Shown here piece after piece: positions 36,107-46,234 of a DNA stretch of 64,000 nucleotides. The stretch's first letter is position 1. Each line of letters opens with the position of its first letter. Source of the stretch: Peptoanaerobacter stomatis (GTDB lineage Bacteria > Bacillota > Clostridia > Peptostreptococcales > Filifactoraceae); assembly GCF_000238095.2 (NCBI RefSeq), contig NZ_JH815226.1, positions 36,850-100,849 of the forward strand. The letters run 5' to 3'. The position numbers and the translations under genes are program-made. The notes below the pieces were generated by a model, which saw only the letters and a list, made by a program, of their open reading frames with translations, did not search any database and was not told the DNA's origin.

Positions 36107-37162
36107 CTAATTTGCTGTTTTTATTTGTGTCCATATCTTGTCATATACCTGATTATAATCTCCCAAATCTATGAATATCTCTCCCAAAGATTCTATTGAA
36201 CCTTCCGGATACATTTGAGGATTATTTTTTTCTTCATCAGGTAGAAGTTTTATAGCTTCCAAGTTTGGTGATGAATATTTTATATATTCAGCATTTTTAG
36301 CCGCCACTTCGGGTTTATTCATAAAGTTTATGAACATTTCAGCTTCTTTTTTGTGTAGTGATTGTGTAGGTATAACCATGCAGTCTATTGATACGTTAGT
36401 ACCTTCTTTCGGTATAGAGTATTCAAAATCAGGATTTTCTGATTTTATATACATTGCATCTCCGGACCATGCCAATGACATATCAGCTTCTCCACCTATT
36501 AAAGCTGTTTTATAGTAATCTACTTGATATGAACTTACCAATTCTTTTTGTTTTATAAGTTCTTCCTTTGCTTCTTCAAGTTCCTTATCATTTTTTGTAT
36601 TTAAAGAATATCCTAATTTTTTCAAAGTTATACCTATTGTATCTCTTGATGAGTCAAGCATTATTATATTTCTCTTATATTTTTCATTCCACAATATATT
36701 CCAAGAGTCTACAGGGTCAGTTACAACCTTGGAATTATATGATATACCTACTGTTTGCCACATATACGGTACATTATATTCCTGCTTAGGATCATAATTA
36801 AGCCCTACAAATCTTTCATCTATATATTTGGCATTTGGAATATTGCTATAATCAAGTGTTTGCAACAATCCTTTTTCTCTCATTATTCCAACCATATAAT
36901 CTGAAGGGAACAGAACATCATAATTTGTACTGCCTGCCTCTATTTTTGCCAATAATTCTTCATTATTATTAAAATTTTCATAATTTACTTTTATACCTGT
37001 TTCTTCTTCAAACATATTAATAACATCAGGATCTATAAAATCTCCCCAGTTGTAAACATTTAATGTTATATCTGATTTTTTTGTTCCTTCATCACTGTTG
37101 TTAGATGAACATCCTGTTAAAAATAATGTTAATAGCAAAATTGATATAAAAATTTTTTTCAA
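36107..37162 (-). CDS. potD: Spermidine/putrescine-binding lipoprotein PotD
   Basis: A 351-residue lipoprotein with signal MKKIFISILLLTLFLTGCSS (lipobox LTGC) and the PotD/PotF fold: LNVYNWGDFIDPDVINMFEEETGIKVNYE, later SLAWSGDAMY and INFMNKPEVAAKNAEYI. It delivers polyamines to PotBC. Last gene of potABCD, 31 bases after potC. Confidence 0.95.
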   Translation of the reverse strand: MKKIFISILLLTLFLTGCSSNNSDEGTKKSDITLNVYNWGDFIDPDVINMFEEETGIKVNYENFNNNEELLAKIEAGSTNYDVLFPSDYMVGIMREKGLLQTLDYSNIPNAKYIDERFVGLNYDPKQEYNVPYMWQTVGISYNSKVVTDPVDSWNILWNEKYKRNIIMLDSSRDTIGITLKKLGYSLNTKNDKELEEAKEELIKQKELVSSYQVDYYKTALIGGEADMSLAWSGDAMYIKSENPDFEYSIPKEGTNVSIDCMVIPTQSLHKKEAEMFINFMNKPEVAAKNAEYIKYSSPNLEAIKLLPDEEKNNPQMYPEGSIESLGEIFIDLGDYNQVYDKIWTQIKTAN

Positions 37163-37193
37163 ATCTCTACCTCCTATATTTTTTAATAATACT

Positions 37194-37991
37194 TTATAAT
37201 TTATTTTTTTCCTGTTCCATTTTATTTGTTCTTAATTGCAATACCACCATAAGTGCCACTATAACTACAAGCATAAGTGTTGTAAGTGCATTTATCTTAG
37301 GCGAAACACCTCTTTTTGTCATAGAGTACACTTTTATTGACAAAGTAGCTATTCCTGAACCTGTTGTAAAAAAGCTGACTATAAAATCGTCAAGTGATAA
37401 TGTGAATGCCATAAGCGCCCCGCTTAAAATTCCAGGTTTTATCTCAGGCAATACAACTTTAAAAAATGTCTGTATAGGCGTAGCACCTAAATCTTGAGCA
37501 GCTTCCGAAAGATTTGGATTAAGCTGTTGTAATTTGGGCAATACCGCAAAAACCACATACGGTAAACAAAAAGTTATATGCGCAAGTATAAGTGTGGCAT
37601 AGCCTAATTTTAAAAACTTGAACAATGAAAAAAATGATATTAATGATACACCTATTACTATATCCGGATTTATCATAGATATATAACTAAGGTTCATCAT
37701 AGCTTTTTTATAATTGGATCTCATCGACTGTATCCCAAGAGATGCTAAGGTTCCTATTATTGTAGATATTATTGATGATACAGCAGCCACAAAAAATGTA
37801 TTGTAAAGTGATGATATTATTGACTTATCTTTAAACAACTGTTTATACCAGTCTAATGTAAATCCTGTCCAGATTCCACCATATTTAGACTTGTTGAATG
37901 AAAATACAATAAGCACAACTATGGGTAAATACAAAAACAACAGTACAAAAAACAAATACATATTTGAAAATAAATTAGTTTTCTTTACCAT
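37194..37991 (-). CDS. potC: Spermidine/putrescine ABC permease PotC
   Basis: A 265-residue permease with six helices. It includes YLPIVVLIVFSFNKSKYGGIWTGFTLDWYKQLF near the N-terminus, typical of PotC. The EAA loop is EAAQDLGATPIQTFFKVVLPEIKPGI and the late motif SLDDFIVSFF. It overlaps potB by 7 bases. Confidence 0.95.
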   Translation of the reverse strand: MVKKTNLFSNMYLFFVLLFLYLPIVVLIVFSFNKSKYGGIWTGFTLDWYKQLFKDKSIISSLYNTFFVAAVSSIISTIIGTLASLGIQSMRSNYKKAMMNLSYISMINPDIVIGVSLISFFSLFKFLKLGYATLILAHITFCLPYVVFAVLPKLQQLNPNLSEAAQDLGATPIQTFFKVVLPEIKPGILSGALMAFTLSLDDFIVSFFTTGSGIATLSIKVYSMTKRGVSPKINALTTLMLVVIVALMVVLQLRTNKMEQEKNKL

Positions 37992-38827
37992 AATGCCCCT
38001 CCTGTATCATCACCTGAATATTTATTGAGAAGAAGCATTGATATTAATATTATAAGTATCAATATCATAGAAATTGCAGAACCGAACTGCCAATTTCTTG
38101 CCGCCAAGAATTGATTTTGTATGAGGTTACCCATAAGCATACTGTGTCCTCCACCTAATAAGTCCGATATTACAAATGTAGATATGGCAGGCATAAATAC
38201 CATTATAATTCCGGAAACCACACCAGGCATACTTAGTGGAAATATTATTTTTCTAAACGTTGTAACTGTATTAGCACCCAAATCTCTTGCAGCCTCTATA
38301 TAATTTTTGTCAATTTTTAAAATAACAGTATATATCGGTAATATCATATATGGCAAAAAATTGTATACCATACCCATAAGCACAGCACCATCAGTATATA
38401 ACAGTGTAAGCGGCTCATTTATAATACCTGTTCTTAGTAAAAAAGAATTTATAGGTCCGTTATCTTTAAGTATAGACATCCACGCATATGTTCTAAGCAA
38501 AAAATTGGTCCACTGTGGCAACAATATAAAAATTATCAAAAAATTCCTAATTTTCAATCCCTTATTTGCTATTATATAAGCTACAGGATAACCTACTATA
38601 AGACAGACAATCGTGGAATATAAAGATAGTTTTACAGAGCGAAAAAACACATCAATATATATCGGTTCAAAAAACTGCTTATATTTGTCTATTGTAAAAT
38701 CAAGAGAGATTTCTCCGATTTGATTGGATGAGCTTACAGAAAATATAAATATTATTATTAGCGGAATAATGGTAAATAATAATGTCCAAAGTATATAAGG
38801 GGTACTCAAAAGACTTTTTTTATTCAT
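37985..38827 (-). CDS. potB: Spermidine/putrescine ABC permease PotB
   Basis: A 280-residue permease. The EAA loop reads [26 protein letters not shown] and the protein ends [13 protein letters not shown]. It has the PotB pattern [19 protein letters not shown]. It overlaps potA by 8 bases and potC by 7, so the operon is tightly coupled. Confidence 0.95.
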   Translation of the reverse strand: MNKKSLLSTPYILWTLLFTIIPLIIIFIFSVSSSNQIGEISLDFTIDKYKQFFEPIYIDVFFRSVKLSLYSTIVCLIVGYPVAYIIANKGLKIRNFLIIFILLPQWTNFLLRTYAWMSILKDNGPINSFLLRTGIINEPLTLLYTDGAVLMGMVYNFLPYMILPIYTVILKIDKNYIEAARDLGANTVTTFRKIIFPLSMPGVVSGIIMVFMPAISTFVISDLLGGGHSMLMGNLIQNQFLAARNWQFGSAISMILILIILISMLLLNKYSGDDTGGALW

Positions 38828-39875
38828 CCTTATCCCCTTTCTTCATTACATGTATGGCATCAGGAATAAATTCAAGTCCTACTGTTGTATCTACTTTAGC
38901 TATATGGATTGTATGTATCATCCATTCAAAATTAGTATTTTCATCTACAACTATAACTTCATAGTGTACACCTTTGAAAACAACATCTGTAACCTTACCT
39001 GTTATTTTCGCATTTTCAGGCTTTATTATACTTATATCCTCAGGTCTTATCACAACATCCACTTTTTCATTATCTCTAAAACCTTTATCAAGGCATGGAA
39101 ATTGAGCACCATTAAAAGATATAAGATAATCTTTAAGCATTACTCCGTCTATTATATTGCTCTCTCCGATAAAATCAGCTACAAACCTGTTTTTAGGTTC
39201 ATTATATATATCTTCCGGTGTACCTATCTGTTGTATAACCCCATGATTCATAACAACTATGGTATCCGACATTGTAAGTGCTTCTTCCTGGTCGTGAGTA
39301 ACATATATAAATGTTATTCCAAGCTCCATTTGCATAGTTTTAAGTTCATATTGCATATCTTTTCTAAGTTTTAAATCCAATGCAGCAAGTGGCTCATCAA
39401 GTAATAAGACTTTAGGTTTGTTTATAAGTGCTCTTGCTATTGCTACCCTTTGTTGCTGTCCTCCAGATAAAGAATGTATAGATCTTTTTTCAAAACCTTT
39501 TAAATCTACTAATTTCAGCATTTTTTGTACTTGCTCATCTATAACAGCTTTATCAACTTTTTTCAATTTAAGCCCAAAAGCAATATTTTCATATATATTC
39601 ATATTAGGAAAGAGTGCATACTTTTGAAATACTGTATTTATTGCCCTTTTATGAGGCGGAAGATCATTTATTTTTTTCCCCGCAAAAAATAAATCGCCAC
39701 TATCAGGATATTCAAAACCGCCTATAATCCTAAGCGTTGTAGTTTTACCACATCCGCTTGGACCCAAAAGAGTTATAAACTCATTTTCCCTGATGTAGAG
39801 ATTGATATCTTTTAAAGCATCTTTGCCGTCATACGACTTAGATATACCTTTTAAGTCTATTATTATATTGGCCAA
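38820..39875 (-). CDS. potA: Spermidine/putrescine ABC ATP-binding protein PotA
   Basis: A 351-residue ATPase with Walker [10 protein letters not shown], signature [14 protein letters not shown], Walker [13 protein letters not shown], the switch histidine VTHDQEEA, and a C-terminal TOBE-type regulatory domain (about 240-345). The start is TTG at 39875, supported by a GGGGG-containing ribosome binding site 9 bases upstream. It follows an unusually long structured leader of about 315 bases. Confidence 0.95.
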   Translation of the reverse strand: MANIIIDLKGISKSYDGKDALKDINLYIRENEFITLLGPSGCGKTTTLRIIGGFEYPDSGDLFFAGKKINDLPPHKRAINTVFQKYALFPNMNIYENIAFGLKLKKVDKAVIDEQVQKMLKLVDLKGFEKRSIHSLSGGQQQRVAIARALINKPKVLLLDEPLAALDLKLRKDMQYELKTMQMELGITFIYVTHDQEEALTMSDTIVVMNHGVIQQIGTPEDIYNEPKNRFVADFIGESNIIDGVMLKDYLISFNGAQFPCLDKGFRDNEKVDVVIRPEDISIIKPENAKITGKVTDVVFKGVHYEVIVVDENTNFEWMIHTIHIAKVDTTVGLEFIPDAIHVMKKGDKDE

Positions 39876-40197
39876 CTAACTACCCCCTTGATATAATTTT
39901 GAAAATTAATAAATCATACACTTCAAAATAATAAAAACATTTTAAAAAACTAAATACTTAAAATCTTGCCATATATTTAGTTTTACAACCCATTCCATTA
40001 AAAACTATAGTTTTCTAAAATGCCTTGTATGATTAATTAACTAACCATTAAGCAAACTATATTATGTTTTGCTTAACTCTGTTTTAAAACCATAAAAATT
40101 TTAAAACTATTTCAAACGAAAAACCAGTTTTCACTGAATTTTAAACATTTGTGCACTTTATAAAAGAGGAGAAAAAGTGCATTCCATATTTATTACA
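39876..40197 (-). other. Long structured 5' leader of potABCD
   Basis: The transcript from the promoter at 40198-40226 would run about 315 bases before the potA start. It contains three clear hairpins: TGCACTTT arms at 40152-40159 and 40174-40181, a 9-bp stem 40048-40056 with 40068-40076, and an 11-bp stem 39946-39956 with 39974-39984. No coding ORF is evident. I recognise no known riboswitch class, but this much structure before a polyamine transporter is suggestive. Confidence 0.5.
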
Positions 40198-40226
40198 ATT
40201 TTAATTGTTGACACAGGTTTTGTCAA
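40198..40226 (-). promoter_or_regulatory. Promoter of potABCD with a palindrome over the -35 box
   Basis: On the minus strand TTGACA (40221-40226), 17 bases, TAAAAT (40198-40203). TTGACA is one arm of an inverted repeat (40208-40213 with 40221-40226, 7-base gap) that could be an operator. Confidence 0.75.
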
Positions 40227-40342
40227 TCATTTTTTTATTGTTAAATTTTTTAAACTTCAATAATAATTTTCTCAAAAAATATATAAAATTTTCTTAATAT
40301 ATGATATATTTTTATATAATGATTGTATTATACTGTTAATTT

Positions 40343-40467
40343 ATACTAAAAATTAATACTATAATGAATATTCTTATTTTTAAAAATTTATTGCTAAATA
40401 AAGCATATTTATTAAGAGTAAAAAATATACACTATATTCTATACATTAACTAAATGAATACCGGTAT
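40343..40467 (+). repeat. MITE-like element, copy H
   Basis: About 125 bp starting ATACTAAAAATTAATACTAT and ending AAATGAATACCGGTAT. It aligns with copy B (26935-27088) through the core TTTTTAAAAATTTATTGCTA. It lies in the divergent gap between the potABCD promoter and the hydrolase gene. The rest of 40227-40578 is AT-rich with nothing else recognised. Confidence 0.68.
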
Positions 40468-40578
40468 CAAATCGTAAAAGTGTCAGTAATATACATTAAA
40501 AAAATGAGTATAAAAAATTATAAAAATCAATAACACGCTTATTTTATGACATTACATTAATTTGGAAAGTGAGATAAT

Positions 40579-41319
40579 ATGTTTATGGATTTCATAGGAA
40601 ATGTAAATCTTCCTAAAATTTTGATAATTTGCCCTATAGGCTTTGAAAAAAGTATTTTTGATAATTTGGTAGATAATTTAAAACAAACTTATTCATTTTG
40701 CATTATAAATTTAGAATATGAAGATGGTAAAATTTCTTATAAAGGTGCTTTTAACAATGCTATAAAGATAGAAAATCTGTTATCTGAAAAAAACATTACA
40801 GGGTTTAAAATCTTATTTTCGCTATCGCTTAGCGGAATGACAGCAATCAAATTATATGCAAATAATAAAATAAAATTTGATTATTGCATATTGGACAGTA
40901 CCCCTATGCTTGATCTTGGTCTTATAAAAGAAAAATTTATAACATCCGTATTTTTAAAAGAAAGAGCAAATTCGAACTCTTATGCAAATGAATATAAAGA
41001 TATATTAAAAACGGCATTAGGAGATAATGTGGATATATTCTTAAATATGGTAGACAAATTCGATGAAATATCTTTAAAATATATAATACAGGATACTATA
41101 AGATTTAATTTTCCAAAAATACAGGAAATCAAGCAGAACAAACTGTATATAAGATATGGTGAAAATGACTTCTCCAAAAAATCCATAAATTATATAAAAT
41201 TACATTACAATAAATCAAACATTTATATAAAAAAAGGAATGACACATCTTCAGGAGTTTTTAGAACATAATGACAAATATATTGATTTTATAAAGAAAGT
41301 AATAAATATAACTGACTGA
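40579..41319 (+). CDS. Alpha/beta-hydrolase-like protein of unknown substrate
   Basis: The 246-residue protein has the layout of a small alpha/beta hydrolase. An N-terminal strand (ILIICPIGF) is followed by a nucleophile elbow FSLSLSGMTA near residue 92, where the usual first Gly is Ser (S-L-S-G). Asp in YCILDSTPM follows, and a C-terminal histidine in MTHLQEFLEH. The triad is plausible but not certain, and the family is divergent. The start could be ATG at 40579 or the ATG two codons later. GTGAG lies just upstream. It is monocistronic. Confidence 0.72.
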   Translation: MFMDFIGNVNLPKILIICPIGFEKSIFDNLVDNLKQTYSFCIINLEYEDGKISYKGAFNNAIKIENLLSEKNITGFKILFSLSLSGMTAIKLYANNKIKFDYCILDSTPMLDLGLIKEKFITSVFLKERANSNSYANEYKDILKTALGDNVDIFLNMVDKFDEISLKYIIQDTIRFNFPKIQEIKQNKLYIRYGENDFSKKSINYIKLHYNKSNIYIKKGMTHLQEFLEHNDKYIDFIKKVINITD

Positions 41320-41331
41320 TACTACTCTCTT

Positions 41332-41447
41332 ACACTAAAAATTAATAGAATAATAGAAAAACATAATAATTAATTTTTCCGATAGACTATGTGTACTAAT
41401 GTTATATAATTATACAAATTGTCCATAATTTTATTAGAGAATAGTAT
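41332..41447 (+). repeat. MITE-like element, copy D
   Basis: 116 bp with ends ACACTAAAAATTAATAGAAT and TTATTAGAGAATAGTAT. It is closely similar along its whole length to 58392-58505 (shared core ATGTTATATAATTATA), a third subfamily. It sits between convergent genes, directly next to a terminator. Confidence 0.78.
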
Positions 41448-41494
41448 AAAAACTAAAAAACATACCAAAATAAGTGATATGTTTTTTAGTTTTT
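41448..41494. terminator. Terminator of asp23-nusB-xseAB (and of the convergent hydrolase gene)
   Basis: AAAAACTAAAAAACATA (41448-41464) pairs perfectly with 41478-41494. T-runs lie on both sides. The right arm overlaps the last codons of xseB. Confidence 0.85.
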
Positions 41495-41677
41495 ATTGAT
41501 TTGTTCTATTATCAATTCTTTTTCTTCCAAATATTTTTTACACATCTTGCTAAGTTTCATACCTTCTTCATAAAGCTTTGACGCTTCTTCAAGCGATATG
41601 TCTGACATAGATATTTTTTCTGATATTTCCTGTAATCTCAATACATTATTTTCAAAATCATTTGTTTTTTTAGGCAT
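41486..41677 (-). CDS. xseB: Exodeoxyribonuclease VII small subunit XseB
   Basis: A 63-residue protein with the XseB pattern FENNVLRLQEISEKISMSDISLEEASKLYEEGMKLSKMCKKYL. It has the usual length and binds XseA in the heteromer that degrades single-stranded DNA. It follows xseA by 37 bases, with AAGGAAG before the ATG. Confidence 0.95.
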   Translation of the reverse strand: MPKKTNDFENNVLRLQEISEKISMSDISLEEASKLYEEGMKLSKMCKKYLEEKELIIEQINKN

Positions 41678-41714
41678 ATTTTTCTTCCTTAAAAATCTTC
41701 ATTTAAAAATATTA

Positions 41715-42905
41715 TTATTTTATAATATTTTTTATGTCTTCTACAACTACACTTATATTTCCATCTTCCAATCTTACTGTAAGTTTATCTCCCAATACAA
41801 GATCTTTTACAGTTTTTATAAATACATCATCTTTTTCTACAAGCGCAAAGCCTTTTGACAATATATTATTGTAGTTATTTTCTTGCAAAATGGAACTTAT
41901 ATAAAAAAGTCTATCTTTATAGCTTTGAATTTTATCTTTATAAGCCTGCTCTATAAATGATGTCAACTCTAATAATGATAACTTTTTTTGATTTATCTTT
42001 TTATATGGTGTGTTGCTTTGTATCAAAAATCTGTATGAATCAATCTTTGAGTTATATAGGTTTATTATATTTTTATATGAAATCTTGATTGATTTTTCAA
42101 AATTGTCTATTGTATCATATACTTCCTGTAGATTAGGAACTGATAATTCGCCTGCTATAGAAGGCGTAGGTGCTCTCATATCTGCAACAAAATCACATAT
42201 CACATAATCAATTTCATGTCCTATAGCTGATATTATCGGGATGTCGCAGTCAAATACAGCTTTTGCAATAAGTTGTGAATTGAACACGCTTAAATCGTCT
42301 GTATCTCCGCCACCTCTTGATATTATTATTGTATCTACGCTTAAATCACTCAGAGTATTTATTCCTTGAATTACATTATTTTCAACATCTATTCCTTGCA
42401 TCTTCGAGTCATAAATAATAAGTGAAACTTTAGGATATCTTCTGGTTATCACAGATATTATATCTTTTACAGCAGCTCCTTTTGCAGAAGTTATGATACC
42501 TATTTTTTGAGGGAATTTTATTATAGGTTTTTTTAATTCATATTTAAAATAACCTAATTTTTCCAATTTTTCATATAATATTTTAAACTGTTCATAATTA
42601 TTACCTTGCCCTTTTTTTTCATAACTGTTTATTATTATAGAATATGTTCCGCTTTTCTTATAAAAGCTTATCTTTCCACTTACAGTTATAAAATCGCCTT
42701 CTTGAACATCAAATTTTTCCAAATACGTTATTGCATTTAGCTTTGATTCATCATCTTTAAGCGATAAAAAAGTATATCCATATCCGGTTTTTTTGAGATT
42801 GAAAACTTCTCCTCCAACCGACATATTTGAAAATATAGGATTTGTACCTATATAATTTGCCAAATAATCATTAACTTGTGATACTGTTAAAGTTTTTAAT
42901 TTCAT
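41715..42905 (-). CDS. xseA: Exodeoxyribonuclease VII large subunit XseA
   Basis: A 396-residue catalytic subunit. An N-terminal OB-fold (LTVSQVNDYLANYIGTNPIFSNMSVGGEV) is followed by the nuclease core with GIITSAKGAAVKDI, IISRGGGDTDDLSVFNS and SAIGHEIDYVICDFVADMRAPTPSIA, then a coiled-coil region. The start overlaps the nusB stop (ATGA). Confidence 0.96.
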   Translation of the reverse strand: MKLKTLTVSQVNDYLANYIGTNPIFSNMSVGGEVFNLKKTGYGYTFLSLKDDESKLNAITYLEKFDVQEGDFITVSGKISFYKKSGTYSIIINSYEKKGQGNNYEQFKILYEKLEKLGYFKYELKKPIIKFPQKIGIITSAKGAAVKDIISVITRRYPKVSLIIYDSKMQGIDVENNVIQGINTLSDLSVDTIIISRGGGDTDDLSVFNSQLIAKAVFDCDIPIISAIGHEIDYVICDFVADMRAPTPSIAGELSVPNLQEVYDTIDNFEKSIKISYKNIINLYNSKIDSYRFLIQSNTPYKKINQKKLSLLELTSFIEQAYKDKIQSYKDRLFYISSILQENNYNNILSKGFALVEKDDVFIKTVKDLVLGDKLTVRLEDGNISVVVEDIKNIIK

Positions 42906-43549
42906 TTTTCAATTTCTCTATCAGAATTTTGTGCATATTCTTTTAATACACCGTTTATAAAGCTTGAGGATTTTTCATCTGAATATTCTTTTGCCATATT
43001 AAGAGCTTCATTTATAGCAACTTTATAAGGTATATTCATATATTCTATATCTAATATTGCTGTTCTAAGTATGGCTAAATCTATCTTTGAAAGCCTTCCT
43101 ATCTTCCAAGTGTTAAAAAGCAGTTTTTCAATCTGTTCATCTATATGCTGTCTATTTTTTATGAACAAATCCATCATATTTTTAAGATAATCTATATCAT
43201 CATACTCTTCCAAGCTCTCTTTAAAATACTCATTTCTTCCGCTATTTTTATACAATATCTTACCGTCATTTGATGATATTTCTTCAATGTCAAAATCATC
43301 TTTTATATGAGAAGCCGAAAAATCTGAAATTAATTTTTTTATATGGTCTATATTATCAAAATCCTCTATATTGCTCGCATCTATCTCTTTGTTTTCATCT
43401 TTTTTTCTGTAATCTACATATATGTTGTCAACCTTTGAATAATCTCCGGTTATGCTCATCTGATATATTATCTTCATAACTATCTGTCTTTGTGTTTTTC
43501 TTGTCATTTTCTTCTTCATATCTTGTATATTTTTTTCTTCAAGCTGCAT
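42902..43549 (-). CDS. nusB: Transcription antitermination factor NusB with a central insertion
   Basis: NusB binds boxA with NusE in antitermination of rRNA transcription. The protein has the NusB N-terminal helix (MTRKTQRQIVMKIIYQMSITGDY) and the C-terminal core (KIGRLSKIDLAILRTAILDIEYMNIPYKVAINEALNMAKEYS, SFINGVL). At 215 residues it is longer than the usual 130-150. About 70 acidic, low-complexity residues (35-110) lie between. The start at 43549 could instead be the ATG at 43507 (MTRKTQ); neither has a strong ribosome binding site. It follows asp23 in the classical order. Confidence 0.92.
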   Translation of the reverse strand: MQLEEKNIQDMKKKMTRKTQRQIVMKIIYQMSITGDYSKVDNIYVDYRKKDENKEIDASNIEDFDNIDHIKKLISDFSASHIKDDFDIEEISSNDGKILYKNSGRNEYFKESLEEYDDIDYLKNMMDLFIKNRQHIDEQIEKLLFNTWKIGRLSKIDLAILRTAILDIEYMNIPYKVAINEALNMAKEYSDEKSSSFINGVLKEYAQNSDREIEK

Positions 43550-43550
43550 C

Positions 43551-43877
43551 TTAGTTTTCTTCCTTTGGCACTATATCGTATACATATACATTTACAGCAG
43601 ATACTTTAAGCTCTACCATTGTCTCTATTGAATTTTTTATATTTTCTTGTAATTTTTCCACTTCTTTTTTTATTTCGCTTCCATAATAAAAACTTACATA
43701 TACATTGACTTTTACTTCATTATTTTCTATTTCCACTTTTGGCAATTTAGTATGAATTTTTTTTGTAGCATCTTTTGGTATATTGCTGACACTGTCAATT
43801 TCGCTCATAGCTAATCTTACAATAGTGTTTATTACTTCTCGTGATATCTTTACTTCTCCTAAATCTGTATTTATCAT
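43551..43877 (-). CDS. Asp23/Gls24 family envelope stress protein
   Basis: A 108-residue protein of the Asp23 family, with the conserved start LGEVKISREVINTIVRLAMSEIDSVSNI and VNVYVSFYYGSEI. In several Firmicutes these proteins are membrane-anchored near the envelope and respond to alkaline or cell-wall stress. AAGGAGG precedes the ATG. In Clostridia it commonly precedes nusB, as here, two bases away. Confidence 0.93.
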   Translation of the reverse strand: MINTDLGEVKISREVINTIVRLAMSEIDSVSNIPKDATKKIHTKLPKVEIENNEVKVNVYVSFYYGSEIKKEVEKLQENIKNSIETMVELKVSAVNVYVYDIVPKEEN

Positions 43878-43943
43878 TATTTATGCCTCCTTTTTTATTG
43901 TTCACACTTAAAAGACATTAAAAATTTTATTATAAAACAACTC

Positions 43944-43970
43944 AAATCACACCAAAATATGATGTGATTT
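43944..43970 (-). terminator. Weak terminator-like hairpin after yebC
   Basis: AAATCACA (43944-43951) pairs with TGTGATTT (43963-43970). It follows the yebC stop on the minus strand, but the T-run after it is short, so termination may be incomplete. Confidence 0.4.
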
Positions 43971-44008
43971 TGAAGCTGAATATTATATTTTTAAAGTTGA
44001 ATATTTTA

Positions 44009-44719
44009 TTATTTTGCGTTGTGGAACACATTTTGGATATCATCATCATCTTCCAATGAGTCCAATAATTTTTCCATCATTTTTTCATTACTTTCATCTA
44101 TAGTTGTATAATTTGCAGGTATCAATTTTACATCTGCTGATACAAACTCATAGTTTTTACCTTCCAATGCTTTTTTCACTTCAAGAAAATCTGCTGCATC
44201 GGTATATATAACGTAACAGTCTTCTTCTGTAACAAAATCTTGAGCATTCGCTTCAAGAGATACTTCCATAAGCTCATCTTCATTTATGCTGTCATTTTTT
44301 TCTATTATTATTTCACCTTTTCTCTCAAACATAAATGATACACAGCCTGTTGTTCCTAAGTTGCCGCCATTTTTATCAAAGTAATGTCTTACGTTACCTG
44401 CTGTTCTGTTTTTGTTATCTGTAAGAGTTTCTACTATCATAGCCACTCCACCAGGACCATAACCTTCATATACTATGGATTCGTAATTATCTCCTTCTCC
44501 ACCGCCTGCACCTTTTTTAATTGCTCTATCTATATTATCGTTAGGCATATTTTCAGATTTTGCCTTATCTATTGCATTTTTAAGTGCCGCATTATATTCA
44601 GGGTCTGCTCCTCCATCTCTTGCAGCAACTGCTATAAGTCTTGCATATTTTGTGAATATTTTTGCTCTTTTGGCATCTTGTTTGCCTTTTCTGTTTTCGA
44701 TAGTGTGTAAACGACCCAC
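44009..44719 (-). CDS. YebC/PmpR family protein
   Basis: A 236-residue protein with the family start [54 protein letters not shown] and [14 protein letters not shown]. YebC-type proteins have been described as DNA-binding regulators and more recently as translation factors acting at polyproline stalls. Which applies here is open. It appears monocistronic. No regulatory site was seen in the 44720-44914 gap. Confidence 0.95.
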   Translation of the reverse strand: MGRLHTIENRKGKQDAKRAKIFTKYARLIAVAARDGGADPEYNAALKNAIDKAKSENMPNDNIDRAIKKGAGGGEGDNYESIVYEGYGPGGVAMIVETLTDNKNRTAGNVRHYFDKNGGNLGTTGCVSFMFERKGEIIIEKNDSINEDELMEVSLEANAQDFVTEEDCYVIYTDAADFLEVKKALEGKNYEFVSADVKLIPANYTTIDESNEKMMEKLLDSLEDDDDIQNVFHNAK

Positions 44720-44914
44720 TATATTACCTCCCTAAAAATAAAATTATTGCAATAGCAATTTTACCATAAAATAAGTTTGTTGTAAAATATTTGTTAAAGG
44801 TGACAGTTTTATTTTTTATAATTATGAAATGTGAGTTTATTCAAGTATATACTCAAAAAATATTATAAATATTATAAATCTAATAAAACCATCGTATATA
44901 TAACTATACAAATA

Positions 44915-46051
44915 TTACTTAAAATCGTCAATATTAGTCAAATCGTTCAACTTGTTATTATCATAGTCGAACATTAAAACATAGGTTTTAAATTGATTTT
45001 TTATCGATATTTCACATTTTTGAGACGCTTTTTGCGCCAATATGTCATAAACTTTTTCAAAACCATATTCTTTTATATATTCATTTACTTGTCTCGTAGT
45101 ATTGGAATTTATAACCAAATTTAAAAGTTCATATGGTGCTTTCATCAAAGCAAGATTTGCTACAATTATTTCATTTTTTGCATCTGCTATATGTGAGTGC
45201 GTATTGAATATTCCACCTGCCAATTTTACTGCTTTACCGAAATTTCCGGCTATCAAAACTTTTTTTATATGATTATAGGTCACTATCTGTTCCAACGCAT
45301 ATCCTATATAATTACTGCATATACATATTTTTTCCGATGATATGCCCATCAAATTCAAGGCTTTTTCACCCATATTGCCAAACGCAAGTACAATATTATC
45401 AGAGTTTTGAATTTTTACATTTATTTCTTTTGATATGGATGATTTCATGGCTTCTACACTCATAGGTTCAACTATACCCGTTGTGCCTATTATTGATATT
45501 CCTCCTATTATTCCAAGTCTTTCATTAAAAGTTTTTTTCGCTATTTCTTCTCCGTTTTCCACACATATTTCTATGTCAAATCCTATATCTGTTATAGATT
45601 TTATCTCTCTTATAATATTTTCTTTAGGCTTTGAATTTATAGCGCTTTGACCTATATTTGCATCAAGCCCTTTTCGTGTTACAACACCTACACCTTTTCC
45701 GCCTGTTATATTTATATTTTTATCGTTTCTCTTATTCACTTTTGCATATATAAGTGCAAGATTTGTTGCGTCTATATCATCTCCTGCGTATTTTCGTGAA
45801 TATACTGTTACCTCATCTTTTTTTATTTCATATCTTTCCAATAATACTTGTATATTCTTGCCATCATACAATGTAAGTTCTATACTCTTTAGTTCTTTTT
45901 GTTCTAAAAAATATAAAGCTCCTGCCTTTGAAACTGCTGTAGCAACTGTACCAGTTGTGATTCCACGTCTAAGTTTTTTTCCATTTGAATCCACATATCC
46001 AAGTTGATTTTCGTAAAATTCTTCAAGGTTTTTCTTGATTGAATTGTCCAT
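44915..46051 (-). CDS. cbiD: Cobalt-precorrin-5B C(1)-methyltransferase CbiD
   Basis: CbiD methylates C1 of the corrin ring in the anaerobic cobalamin pathway. The 378-residue protein has the CbiD signature LRRGITTGTVATAVSKAGALYF near the N-terminus, ITGGKGVGVVTRKGL and LIAGNFGKAVKLAGGIFNTHS. The only other corrin ring gene in the window is cbiC, upstream of it beyond a repeat element. The remaining pathway genes must be elsewhere if the pathway is whole. Confidence 0.95.
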   Translation of the reverse strand: MDNSIKKNLEEFYENQLGYVDSNGKKLRRGITTGTVATAVSKAGALYFLEQKELKSIELTLYDGKNIQVLLERYEIKKDEVTVYSRKYAGDDIDATNLALIYAKVNKRNDKNINITGGKGVGVVTRKGLDANIGQSAINSKPKENIIREIKSITDIGFDIEICVENGEEIAKKTFNERLGIIGGISIIGTTGIVEPMSVEAMKSSISKEINVKIQNSDNIVLAFGNMGEKALNLMGISSEKICICSNYIGYALEQIVTYNHIKKVLIAGNFGKAVKLAGGIFNTHSHIADAKNEIIVANLALMKAPYELLNLVINSNTTRQVNEYIKEYGFEKVYDILAQKASQKCEISIKNQFKTYVLMFDYDNNKLNDLTNIDDFK

Positions 46052-46072
46052 TTTTTCCTCTTATTTAAATTA

Positions 46073-46186
46073 ATACTAATATCCAATTATATGCAGGACA
46101 AACAAAAACTTTTTAATACAATAAAAATCAACGAATTTAAAATTAATTGAAATATATTTCTGTATAATTATAAAAAATATTAGTAT
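46073..46186. repeat. Possible MITE-like element, copy J (between cbiC and cbiD)
   Basis: About 114 bp with ends ATACTAATATCCAATTATA and AAATATTAGTAT. The inverted ends match the family, but the interior aligns poorly with the other copies. The call is less certain. Confidence 0.45.
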
Positions 46187-46234
46187 AAGATATGTCAAAA
46201 TTACTTCACTCTAATAAAATAATTATTATAATCT

